A model generated the notes under the pieces. The model saw only the letters and a list, made by a program, of their open reading frames with translations. It did not search any database and had not been told where the DNA came from. From NCBI GenBank assembly GCA_951799445.1, contig OX637296.1:1922001-1986000 (forward strand): 64,000 bases of DNA, in the 5' to 3' direction. This stretch comes from Pseudisothecium myosuroides. Its lineage: Eukaryota; Streptophyta; Bryopsida; Hypnales; Lembophyllaceae. Position 1 is the first letter of the stretch. Every line of letters starts with the position of its first letter. The position numbers and the translations under genes were made by a program. This document shows, piece by piece, positions 23,401 to 35,000 of this stretch.

Positions 23401-25821
23401 AAGACCAAGGATGAATGGTTTTAAAATGACCAAATTCGATTGATCATATTGTGAAAGCCATAATTCGGAAAGGGGCCTCATTTTTTGTCATCAGAATCAG
23501 TGAAGGGCCCATACGAACTAATCAAAACTGCTAAATAGAACATGAGGGCCCAATTTCATATGGACCTGAGAGAGGCGCAGCAGGCAGCTAAATTTCGCTT
23601 CTTGTTACCAAGGATAATGCGTATCTGGTGTCCCAATGTCGGGGACTTTTGGGTCCTTTAGGATATAAATTGAATTTCAAAAGTAGTGCTTTGACAAGCA
23701 CCTTGCACTCGGACATCTACAGAAAATCATCAGGAGATGATAATCAAGATACTGATACACCATCCTTAGCAAGTTCGGTGGGATACACCAGCACATGACC
23801 AAACACCAACCAAGTAGCAATTTCGCTAACTGGAATTAGGTACTTAATTCCTGCACTGCCCAAGTTTGTCCGAAGGCAAATTGGTGCTAATTCCTACTAA
23901 CTTGCATTAAAATTACATTCATTTCCAGTAGATGCTAATTCCTACTATAATGCAAGGAATTTACATTAATTAGTTAAACTAATATCCTCATTTTGCATAT
24001 GCAAACAAACTTTGCCCATACTAATGGTTTATAATGCTAAAACCAGCCCCACCAATCAAGTAGCAAATTGGTACTACCGGTAACTCCGGCTATTTATCTT
24101 CAAATGGAATGATTTTCACCAATGAGTATAACTAAATAATTTTACACAAGTAATTTTCTGGCCAATAATTTGAAGTCTAAATCCAAGCGCACTAATCAAG
24201 TAGCAGAAATGACCTTGAAAGACTAACTCATCATGAGTAATCTTGCCAGTGTAGGCACACCATAGGTTAGTTTACTTCCAACTAGCTAAAGGTCCTTAAG
24301 CGCCCAGGTTAACCTAATTGGCGCTGCTTGGTTGGAGCAGATGTGACCTAATAATAGTTCACAACCTAACCAGCCCTCTTCCAAAATCAAGATGGGGAAG
24401 TCGAAAGCTTACGTCCTAGTTGTGGAACGATAAGAAGATCCCCGTCTGCGTTGGCAAATGCACAGCCCTCCATGGAAACGTTCGCAGTGTACCTAAAGAC
24501 GTCACAAGTGCTTTTCATGAGAGAAATATACGGAAGTACATAACATTATAGAGCAATTGGGATTGTGCACCTTTTTCTACTGTAGAGAACTGTAAGATCA
24601 TTATAGAATCAAATTGCAAAAACGACATAATCTCTACAAAGACTTGACACATGAAGCTAGTGAAATTCTAAAAGATTTCGGATGTGGGTTGCCAAGACTA
24701 TCTAAGAACTCAAGGTTGTGTTCAAACGGAATCTAGATTCTTTTTCATGAACAGTTCCAAGGACGATGAGAAAGTTGCATATGAATGTTATGTAGAAATC
24801 AGAAAGAGAGCTTCAAGGAACTGAATAAGAAAGGGGGGAAGGGGATAGATATATGAATGTACATATGGACGGCATAGCCATGACGCAGAAACGGACTCCC
24901 AGCTCCACAAATGGTATAGAGTCCATCGATGAAATTGAGCTCAGCCTCGGGAAGAGGGGGTGGTTTCCATCTGAGCTGCGTGGGAGTTACAGACGCAGCC
25001 GAAGTGGAACTGAAATCGCTCACTAGTCGTTGGTTGGTCGGCTCACGGGGATGAAACGGCTCATGCGTTACCGATGGCTTTATCCTGTATAACCAGCTGT
25101 TACAACAAAACAAAACATTTTTCATTAGGAGAAGCAACCATAGGGAGGGAGAACCAGATAAGGTAGCGAATACCAAACCATTCGGGACCTGATCCCGTCT
25201 CCTATTGACTGACCCCTGTTATCAACAGCAAATCATCTCTTCCAAAACACCCGGTTGGATTTCAATCAGCAAGTTGAGTGTAAGTGTAACTTAGCTAAAA
25301 TGATTATAGCCACTGATCTTTGCATGGAAATGGGGTTGTTCAATGTCAATTACAAAGGTCTACAGCCTCCCACTTTGAAATTGCGTAAGAAATCATCATA
25401 CATTGAGTGAGAAAACAATTTGTTCTCGACAAATACGGTTCTTGAACCCAAGATCCCTCTATATCCCCGAAAGTCATATGCTAAGAATGCTTTAAGTGAC
25501 GCAAACAGTATCCTCTACCTTAGGCAACACACTTGCACATACCAATAGTTCTGATATAGAAAAATTGAGGACACACCTTCGCTGATTATGCATCCGGGGA
25601 ACAGTGAACGCAGTGCCAGAGATCTGTTCAGCGTAAAGACCATAGGGACACTTGAGGGGGCTGTTCTGTCCCACCGGGAGCGCCCCCTTCAAAACTTCCG
25701 AGGAAAAATGGTTGCCAAACCCACGTTGGTACTCCAACTCTTCAAACCCCACATCATGCTCTCCATTCACGACGCCTCCGTTTACTTTCAACTCCTTCAT
25801 CAATCCATTGATCCTCTCCAT
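20425..25821 (-). CDS. HGO: Homogentisate 1,2-dioxygenase, 9 coding exons, complete
   Basis: Opens the ring of homogentisate with O2 to give 4-maleylacetoacetate, a central step of tyrosine catabolism in the cytosol; it competes with tocopherol and plastoquinone synthesis for homogentisate. Coding exons (minus strand): 25821-25577, 25096-24863, 24492-24413, 23335-23168, 22989-22808, 22217-22148, 21992-21838, 21376-21293, 20634-20425. All introns are GT-AG and every junction keeps frame, giving 475 aa against about 460 in Arabidopsis. Family blocks appear in order: [12 protein letters not shown] near residue 33, [70 protein letters not shown]. The iron ligands are present: H362 and E368 in [12 protein letters not shown], and H398 in CMTPHG. 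The spacing (6 and 30 residues) equals that of human H335, E341 and H371. The start is the first in-frame ATG, with a longer N-terminus than Arabidopsis. A CAG|GTGCGT donor near 26791 suggests a 5' UTR intron. Confidence 0.95.
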
Positions 25822-26990
25822 TGCCCTCTACTACGCCTTCCTACACACATTCAGAGCATGTGGATGCTCGGATACACCTGCAGCCCAAATCAAGATATCA
25901 AACTAGGTTTTGCAAGATTTGTTAAAGCAAAAATCCGCAAAGAGCAAGTTCACAAGATCAAAACCAATTCCCAAACCTTATGTACATAACATCCTTGTTA
26001 GCAGTGACATGGAACCTTTGGATAACAGTGCCACCTACGCTGAATTCAGAGCAAAGTCATGCCAAAATCAGCACAAATCAAGCAAATTTAAAAACTCTAC
26101 GTATCCTCACAATTTGGCTCGAGAACCTCTCATTCATTCAAATTGAGCTCAACTTCAGCAAAAGAAAGGTGTCTAGGATTACTTTTCATTTCCTGCGTTA
26201 GGGATTCGTTTTCATGCCAATTCAGCGAGTGATCGCTTTTCATCCTTTTCACGCCAATTCAGAGGGTGCTCAACAAGGATTCTCTAGATTTTCATATAAC
26301 AAAACCGACAATTGAATTCTTCGAATGATATTCCAATACCAAGAAGGCCACACACACAAAATCAAATGCACCGATCATTCCAAAACCAAGAACGCCATAA
26401 ACATGAAACTCCAATGTACCGATCCTTCCAAAACCAATAACGACACGAACACGAACATCAAATCCGCCGATCGTAGTAGTGGAATTAAAAGTTGCGCTAA
26501 ACTAAAATCGCCCAGAACGAATTGAAGTCGTCGCGAAAAACAATTCTAAAGCACACAAGCACATACACCGATCGTTTCTTCTTCTTGCACGCAGACACTC
26601 AAAATCCTCAGATCGCGTTACGTCGTCTGAACCTCTCATCCATTTCCACTCATACACAAAGACGAAACAAAAGAAAACGAAAAGACAAAAGTCCGCGTCG
26701 CCACCAAGAAACAGAGAACAATCGCAATTAATTCGCAGGTCGTGGAAAGCCAATTTTGGACTGAGATGAAAGGAAGAAGGGAGAAACGCACCTGCGGAGC
26801 TTTCAGAGTTTGAAGAGGAGCTGATGGTGAATTTTAGAAAGCTTTGGTAGTTGGAAATCGACGCAACGTGCTGCGAAGCTCGGTGGTGGTGGTGTAACTT
26901 AAGTTATGGGAGAGGGGGCAGGCACGTGAGGCTTGGAGTGGGCCGGGCCGGGCCGGGCCGGGCAGCGGGGTTCCCGCGATGGACCTGCCA
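25822..26990 (-). promoter_or_regulatory. Presumed 5' UTR, leader intron and promoter of the homogentisate dioxygenase gene
   Basis: On the minus strand CTCCGCAG|GTGCGTTT at about 26791 looks like a splice donor, and TGTGTGTAG|GAAGG at about 25845 like an acceptor just before the start codon. The leader is therefore probably split. Further upstream, at 26941-26962, four to five tandem GGGCC/CCGGG units form a very GC-rich block. At about 26999-27018 there is a hairpin with 8-bp arms CCCCGTCA and TGACGGGG. The transcription start is not visible. Confidence 0.4.
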
Positions 26991-27821
26991 CGTAGATGCC
27001 CCGTCAGGCGTGACGGGGACTTGAGTTGGGTGTTTCAGTTGTTGGATAACTTATTATTGGAGGACTTCCGTTTCTCATTTGCTGTTGTTGTTGTTGTCGT
27101 CGTTTTTGATTTAGTGTGCTCTGGCCACCATCGTTTGTGATGTGTGACTTGCTCCATTCATTTGTGTCACTTGTGTGTGTTTCTCCAACAGTTTTTGCAC
27201 GTCAAGGGCTGGTCTCATGCATAACATGACGTTGTGCTGTCAATCATGTAAACATTAAACATTAAGGTAACTATACCTAAAATCGACTGTTTAAGCAATT
27301 CAACTGATTTCAGCATGGTTCTCATTATTATATGGGAAAACTTTTTGTGGGGTCTTGTTGATAGTCCAAAGGGGATTCTAGATTCTCTAAAAATGCAATT
27401 TTTGGACACCCTATGAATAAACTATGAACATTCAAAGTGCTGAAAATAGGTGTTTCTAAAACCAACCTTAGACTCTCATAAATAGTGGGAGTATATTTTA
27501 GGCAAGAATTTGTAGGGGTCAGTTTTAGAAAGGGGTTGAAATTAGGTCTAGTTACCTTACTATGGAAACGTGGGTTGTGTAAATATGTAAACATCAGTGG
27601 AAACTTAGGTTGTATAATCATGTAAACATTAGTGGAAACATGGGTTATGTAACAATGGAAATGGAAACATGGGTTGTTTAATCATAAAAACATGAGTGGA
27701 AACATGGATTGTATGTAGATCATGAGACATGAGAACACTCAAAAGTGATCTAATTGGTTATGTAGGATGACAACACTTTTACAAGTACTCTTACCATCTC
27801 AAATTTGGATTTCAGAACATT
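26991..27821. other. Intergenic DNA, no gene seen
   Basis: Between 27565 and 27720 a phrase like GTGGAAACATGGGTTGTNTAATCATG recurs about five times as a degenerate tandem repeat. Nothing else is recognised. Confidence 0.45.
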
Positions 27822-28763
27822 TTAACCCCTAAAGGTCAGAGACTATGTTTTCACCAAAACCGCTCCAAAACTGCCATTCTAATACAAGTACCAAACTTTA
27901 GAAAAAAAACATTTTTGGATACATGTAACCATAAGATCTTATAGAACACTGGTTTGAGAAGATGTGAAAAAAATTTCAGACTTTTCCACCGTGCGGATTG
28001 GAAGATATTAGCGTTTGAATTGACAAAAACCCTTTTTTTGTCCCTGCGAAAATCCGGGCAGCTGCACTTCACAAGGTCACATTTGTATGAAAAATTGCCC
28101 AAAATGGTGGTTACTCGTTGGATTCATTCTTCTAAGCAAGTTGGCTACATGCTTGAAAAATTTCAGATCATTTGGAATTGCACAACATATAGGAAAAAAA
28201 TGCTAAGTAGAAAGAAGTAGAGAATGATTCAAACACTAAATTGTTAAGAATTTATTTATGGAATTGAAAAATGCCAATTCCAACGGTTGTAATGTTGTAA
28301 TAAATAATCTACATCCAATGTTTTTATTTATTTTTTTAAATATTGAAAATTGAGTGAAATAAAGGACTTCAAAGTTTATTTTAGGATAGAGATTTCATAA
28401 CTACCCTCAAACTAAGAATCCTCATAACTTTTGACTCATTAATCCAAATGGAATGATTTAAAGCTTTCCACGTACATATAAATCTAAAGAACCAATTTCA
28501 AAATATTATTATTTTTTTAAATGATTTTTAAAGAATTTTTTTGAGCTGCCCGGGCTACCTGCCGTACACGGAAAATTACATATCATACAATAACTTTTTA
28601 ACCATGTAGTCAAAAGTTATGAAAATTGTTGGGCCTTTAAAGCTACTCCTCGGGCACATCTTGTGTGAAAATTTCAAATTAAAAAAATAAAAACTCCACT
28701 TGTAATGAGCTGCCCAAAATCGCTATGTTGTCAAAAAACGGTGTTTGGACCTTTAGGGGTTAA
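27822..28763 (-). mobile_element. Full-length TTAA-family element, subfamily A (942 bp), inverted copy
   Basis: TTAA at both ends; left end CCCCTAAAGGTCAGAGAC, right end GGACCTTTAGGGG. It is the reverse complement of the element at 9928-10868 along its whole length, including TCCGGGCAGCTGCACTTCAC at about 28052 and GAGCTGCCCGGGCTACCTGC at 28543. It carries a single TTAA at the position where the related copy at 8001 has its nested insert. Non-coding. Confidence 0.85.
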
Positions 28764-29247
28764 ATAGTTTATTTCTTTTCAGGGTTTATGTACATGACAA
28801 AGGAACTACAGTAAATGTCTTTAAAAAATAAATGAGAGAATACCGTACCTAGTGGTTAGGTCGGCATTCTACACCAAATAATTAAATATAGTTGTAATTT
28901 GTGATTTGATAGATGCCTAAAAACAAAAAGATTTACTAAATTTGTATATGGAGTTTATCAAAAAAGAAAACATATGGTCATCTTTACAACTTATATGCTA
29001 TACAACAGGCAAAAATCTTTAAGGAATTTGAACTGTCTTTGCATTTTAGTCAAAATGTGACCATATTTGTTTGTTGTGTGCATAATTTTTTTTTACAAAA
29101 ATTGCACGATTCATAAAAAATCATATCTTTATACTATAGCCCCATTGGTAAGTTATAAGCTTAAAGGTTTTTTTTATGTCAATTGGAGGATTTGGAGCTT
29201 CCTTGCACCTTCAAATACATCTTCATATCCAAAAATGCATATTTGAC
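28764..29247. other. Intergenic DNA, no gene seen
   Basis: AT-rich. At 28847-28860 ACCTAGTGGTTAGG resembles a Pol III A box, but no B box follows, so I do not call a SINE or tRNA. Confidence 0.4.
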
Positions 29248-30134
29248 ACCAAAGGGGCAAAAAAATTCATCCTTGTTTAGAAATTAAATCAATTTTATTG
29301 TTGTTGGTTTGCTTTATTTGTGGGGCAAGGCTAAAATTTTCATCTATATTTATTTTTTAACAAATCCAATCATAAAATCTTTTAGTTAACTTGTTCAAGT
29401 ACATCTTCCCAAAATTTTAGTTGTAATAAATCCCACCAATTGCAAGTTCAATGGGCAAAAAATAAGTTTTTATAGCCCTTCCTAAAGGTGAAGTTTTTGT
29501 CTTTCAACATTTCTAAGAAAAAATTGTGTACCCAAAACTTGTGCAATTTCGATAATATTTTGTAAATTGGGTTGAGAATGTACATTAAAAAACTTTAACC
29601 AAAAAAGCTTTCATATTTTAAAGTAAAAAGTGGTATTACACAAAAAAAAAACTAGACCGCTAAGAACTTTTATAATAAATTGAAAATTCATAATCCCAAA
29701 AGTGAAAATCTTCTAGTAAACAATTTGTATCCTTTTTTTGTTTTTATTTGAATTTTTTTGGAATATGACTCTATATGTTTTTTCTACCCTCATTTTTTGC
29801 AAGATAAAACTCCTTATAAATTTCACTTCATTATTTGAAATTGAATAATTCAAATATTTTTGAATAGGTACCAATTGATACAATCTAATCTAATTTAAAT
29901 AATTAGTCTTTTTTACATTATATATTTTTAGTTTCTTGGTTTGGTATTGAATTTTTAAAAAAAAAAATTTGTAGTATTTATAAGAATGATGTGAAACAAA
30001 GCTTTACATGTGCAGTAAAATGATTAGTATCCATCCTAAAAATCTCATGCAAAAAGTCAAAATTATGAAGTCAATAGAACCTCCTTGATTCTTCACAAAA
30101 CGCAAAATAGTCTCCTTAGTCTTTTAGGGGTGAA
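29248..30134 (+). mobile_element. TTAA-family element, subfamily F, approximate left boundary
   Basis: The body matches 18306-19060: CCAATTGCAAGTTCAATGGG, GGTGAAGTTTTTGTCTTTCA, TTATTTGAAATTGAATAATT. It ends in GTCTTTTAGGGGTGAA, with the right target copy mutated from TTAA. The left end is degraded, and ACCAAAGGGGC near 29251 may be its remnant. Confidence 0.5.
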
Positions 30135-30460
30135 ATGTAGAAACTACACATAGCAACCATTCTAAAATTGTTAAAACAACTTGCCCCATGGATGAATGCC
30201 TAACCTATTTTAATTATATTTTAATATTTTATGATTTTAATATGTTAATTTTTTTGGTTGCCTAACTATTTTTTGCACTTTACTAAATTATTGGCAAAAA
30301 GCTATGACAAGCTCATTTCACTTCATTCCTGTAAGTATCGTTGAAGTTGCAAGGTTTTTCCTAATTTCAATTGCAAGGTGTGGGCATCTAAGATTATATT
30401 CTAAAATTATGTTTTAAGAATAAATATATATAAATAAATCATACTACTAAAATCACAAGG

Positions 30461-30617
30461 TCCTTTGTAATATCATATTTTTACACTGTGTGATATTATA
30501 GAGGTCCAATCCCTCTGTAATATAACATTTTATTTAATACAATGTGATATTACAGAGCTCCAACGGCCGCTGCGCCTTTGAAATATCACACAGTGTAAAA
30601 ATGTGATATTATAGAGG
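30461..30617. mobile_element. Nested palindromic foldback element upstream of the Helitron genes
   Basis: Outer arms of about 36 bp pair imperfectly: CCTTTGTAATATCATATTT then TTACACTGTGTGATATT at the left, against the reverse of AATATCACACAGTGTAAAAA then TGTGATATTATAGAGG at the right. Twenty bases of this pairing are perfect. Inside lies a second hairpin, CTCTGTAATATAACATT against AATGTGATATTACAGAG. The core CGGCCGCTGCGCC is GC-rich. The element may be an independent MITE or part of the Helitron's 5' region. Confidence 0.6.
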
Positions 30618-31009
30618 TACAATGAGGAACATCATTTGATCTAATGAAGGTTAAGGTTTTCTTGGCTTCACACTTCATTTCACTTCCACGATTCTATGAT
30701 TTTCTAAGCTTTGAGTGTTCCCGATTCTAATTGTTCTATTCTTACTATTACATGACTTGAAAAACATGTTAGATTGAAGCAATTTTGGATTCCACAACAA
30801 AGTATTTACAAAGTCTTTGCAATTTGAGAAATTTGCATTTCAATTCTTCAATTTTGGTCACCATTGGTTGTGAAGGAAGAAATTTATTAAGTGGTGGTGT
30901 TTTTGAGCTCAACAATACCTCCAAGGTATCTTCTTTACATTTGTTTTGAGCAAATTTGAATTCATATATAGAATGGTGGTTTGAACATTGAGTTTCATTT
31001 GAACAATTT
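30618..31009. other. Leader region upstream of the Helitron coding part
   Basis: No reading frame of note. It probably belongs to the Helitron 5' region, whose exact TC start I could not place. Confidence 0.35.
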
Positions 31010-31790
31010 GAATGTCATTTGAGTTTCAATCTAATCTAACACAAGAGATTGATGTAATTAGAGCCAAATTGGAGCATTCTTGGAGCAATTTGACCTAATA
31101 TGAGTAATTTAAGCTTCATTTGAACAATTTGAGTGTAATTTGAGTTTCAATTTAACTTAATTCGAAGAGATTGACATAATTAAAGCCCAATTGGAGCAAT
31201 TAGAGCAATTTGACCTAATTTGAGCTTAATGTCAACAATTTGACCTAATGTGAGCAATTTGAGTGTAATTTGGAGCAATTTGACCTAATTGAATATCATT
31301 TGATCTAATTTAGGCAACTTGACCTAATGTGAGCTTAATGTCAACAATTTAAGCTTAATGTGAGCAATTTGACCTAATTTGAGCTTAATGTCAACAATTT
31401 GAGCTTAATGTGAGCAATTTGAGTGTAATTTGGAGCTATGTAACCTAATTTGAACTTAATGTCAACAATTTGATCTAATGTGAGTAATTTGAGCTTAATG
31501 TGAGCAATTTAAGTGTAATTTGGAGCAATGTAACCTAATTTGAGCAATTTGAACATCATTTGATCTAATTTGGGCAATTTGAGTGTAATTTGAACAATAT
31601 GAGTCAAATGTTATCAATGCAATGTAAACTAATGTCAATAGTTTGACCTACTTAGAATCTAATCCGAATAGCTTTAACATTTTTTGGGGCAAACATGATC
31701 AATTAAATATAATTTCAATGGTTTAATTTAATTTGAGCAATTTGATGCACATTAATTTGAATTTGAGCAATTTAGCCAAATTTGATCTAA
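31010..31790 (+). repeat. Degenerate AATTTGA minisatellite upstream of the Helitron Rep frame
   Basis: About 0.8 kb made almost only of variants of a 14-17 bp unit, such as GAGCAATTTGACCTAAT, GAGCTTAATGTCAACAATT and GAGTGTAATTTG. Units recur in changing order, and longer combinations reappear near 31226, 31330, 31381 and 31454. No other copy of this tract is seen in the window. Its position directly before the Rep frame suggests it belongs to the Helitron. Confidence 0.8.
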
Positions 31791-32021
31791 ATTTTGAAAT
31801 AGGTGCCAACATCCAAAATTTTGTTGCTGAATATATGTTGATGTGTTATTGATGTTAGGAGACAAAATTTGGAGTGAAGTAGAGCATATTCAAGGGGTGT
31901 ATACTTTTGGAGCACTAGTTATATAAGTGCAATTTTAAACCCATTTTTTTTTGTGATTCAAAAAGTTTCTACATTCTAAAGTGCGAGTTTTAGGATTCGT
32001 GATTGTCATCTTTTGTAGACT

Positions 32022-35000
32022 ATGGCTCGAGATTTGTTTACAATTGATGACTATGTAAATATTGATATTAATAGTATTGGATTTATGTCTATCCAATGTC
32101 CAAAATGTTTAGCATTTTATTTTAGGAAAGAAAAGGTAACAATTTGTTGTTACAATGGCAAAGTTGTCAGTGAACACGTTAGCCATCCTACCATTCATCC
32201 GATGCTCAATGAGCTTTTTATGGATATTACACCCAATTCTCAAGGATTTTTTGAATCCATTAGAAAATATAATCAAGCGTTTGCGTTTACAAGTATGCGT
32301 AGTAAATTTCAATCTGGCCAAGCCGAAGGTCGAGGGATATATACTTTTCATGTAAATGGAGAATTATGCCATTACGTTGGAGATTTAGAACCCGAAATAG
32401 ATCATAGCGCAAGATTTGCGCAAATTTACTTTTTAGATGATGATTTGCAAACCAATCGTCACATACAGATCTTTGATGATCTTGATCGTGAGACTGTTAA
32501 TAATATCCAAGAGGTTTTAGAATCAATCAATGCATTGGTTTGTGGTTTTAAGTCTTCACGTCATGTTCTTTTAGAAAGACATAATATGGGACTTCGTGTC
32601 TCTGGTGAGACTCCTACCGGTGAGACTCCTACCGGTGAACATCATCGTTGATACAATCAACTTGTGGTTCTAGAGGTTGCTGCTGTTGTTCTTGACGAAC
32701 AACATTTAGAATTCGATCGAGATATTATTTTTCACCGACATGGTGGAGATTTACAACGGATAAGGAAAATTCATCCAGCTTATGATGCTTTATCTTACCC
32801 TTTGTTGTTTCTGGATGATCGATGCGGGTGGTCACCCACTTTTAAAGTAAATACTGGGGTGACTTTAAAGTCATTTGTCCAATATATGCTTCATAAGCGC
32901 CCCGAATCTAATATACTTCATAGGGCCGGCAGATTATTCCAATAATACGTAGTAGATCAATATTTACATGTAGAACATGAAAACTTGTTTTTCATTAGAC
33001 AACATCAAGCAGAACTTCAAGCAGAATGTTATCAGGGCATTGTAAATGCTGTGCACGACAATAATAGAGGATGCATTAGGCACCACATTGTTTTACCTGC
33101 AAAATTCATTGGATTTCCTCGATACATGCAAAAACTCTTTCACGATAGTATGGTCTTAGTTAGAGTTTTAGGCAAACCGGATTTATTTGTCACAATGACA
33201 TGTAATCCAAATTGATCTAAGATTATTGATGAGCTTGAACCAGGTCAAAGTCCTCCCGATCATTCAGATGTTGTAGTACGTGTCTTTGAGCTCAAATTAA
33301 AAGCAATGATGGACGAAATCACAAAGAAATATATATTGGGGGAGACAATTGCTTTTTGTTATACTATTGAGTTTCAAAAGCGCGGTCTCCCTCATGCTCA
33401 CATTCTTCTTTGGTTGAAAGACAAGGTCAACAAATATGACCTTGTAGATAGAATTGTATGTGCCGAGATTCTAAATTCGAATAGGCAACCGCAACTTTAT
33501 GCTGCAATTGCTAAGCACATGATGCACAGTCCATGTGATTTGGATAATCCCAATTGTCCATGTATGGAAGATGAAAAATGCTACAAGCATTATCCAATGC
33601 AATCTCGAGATACCACCGAGATGGATGGTGATGGTCATGTTTTGTATCTTCGTTGAAATGACAGTCACTATGTTGAAAAACGTACGCGTGGTCAAATTGT
33701 CTATTTGGACAATCAATGGGTTGTGCCATCCAATCCATATTTAATAGGCCGTTTTAATTGCCATATTAATGTGGAGGTTTGCAGTTTAGTAAAAACTATG
33801 AAATATCTCCATAAATATATTTTTAAGGGTCCAGATCGCGGCCTTGTAGAAACATATGAGGTTATCGATGAGATTAAGGAATTTTTAAAGGGACGCTATG
33901 TCGCCGCACAAGAAGCATGTTGGAGGCTCTTTGGTTTTGAAACCAACAACAAGAATCATAGTATTTGCCGTTTATCCATTCATCTTCCCGATCAACAATA
34001 TGTTACCTACCATGAAGGAACATCTCTGCAATCAGTGATTGATCAAAACACTAAAACCAAACTTACAGAGTTTTTTGAATTCAATCGTCACATTCGTGCC
34101 TTAATTATTTTTGGCAATCAAGGCAATCATATGCTTCTTCGATACATAGATCTTCCATTGCACTATAAGTGGAATGAGAAGAAAAATTTGTGGGAAAGAA
34201 GACAACGCAAGATAAAAGTTTTTGGTAGAGTAAATATGGTTCTTGTAGATACCGATTTATTTTACTTGCGTTTGTTGTTGACTCATCTTGAGGCACCAAC
34301 TTCATTTGATGACCTATTTTGTTTTCAAGATACGGTACATCCGACGTACAAAGTCGCTTGTATTGCAAAAGGACATTTATAAGACGATGGTGAATGGGAC
34401 AATTGTCTCTAGGAGGCAACCGTCATTGCATTGCCTAAACAAATTCGGCGATTGTTTGCAACGCTTCTTGTGTTTAGACAACCATTGGATCCTCTTGGTT
34501 TGTTCAGGAGACATATTGACATTATGTCTGATGACTAGCGTAATGATCAAAATCGCTATAGCAAAGCGATTTTGTCCATTAATGAACATTTGTTGTTTAA
34601 TGATAAACGCATTGAAGATTTTTTTGACATTCAAGATTTGAATGAATTTGGTTATCCAAATATTGTTGATGTTGTTGATGTTGCTGATGATGCCAATGAC
34701 AACAATAACTTAGATAATTTAAACATTAACTTTACAGTAGAGGACGTGGACAAACTAAATGAAGAACAACGCATTGTTTTCAATGCAGTTACTAATGCCA
34801 TTTTAGAACCTCATCCTCCGTGTAAGTTTTTTTTTTTGGACAGTCCTGGAAGTACCAGCAAGACTTTTGTATACAATACCATATTAGGGCATCTTCGGGA
34901 TCGTAATATTAAATGTATGGCAATGACAACAAGTGGAATTGTTGCTTGTCTTTTGCCTGAAGGACGAACAACACATTTTTCTCTTGCCATTCCATTACAA

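Noticed and set aside
28847..28860. A-box-like motif suggesting a tRNA or SINE
   Set aside because: No B box at the right distance, no poly-A or T terminator, no target duplication.
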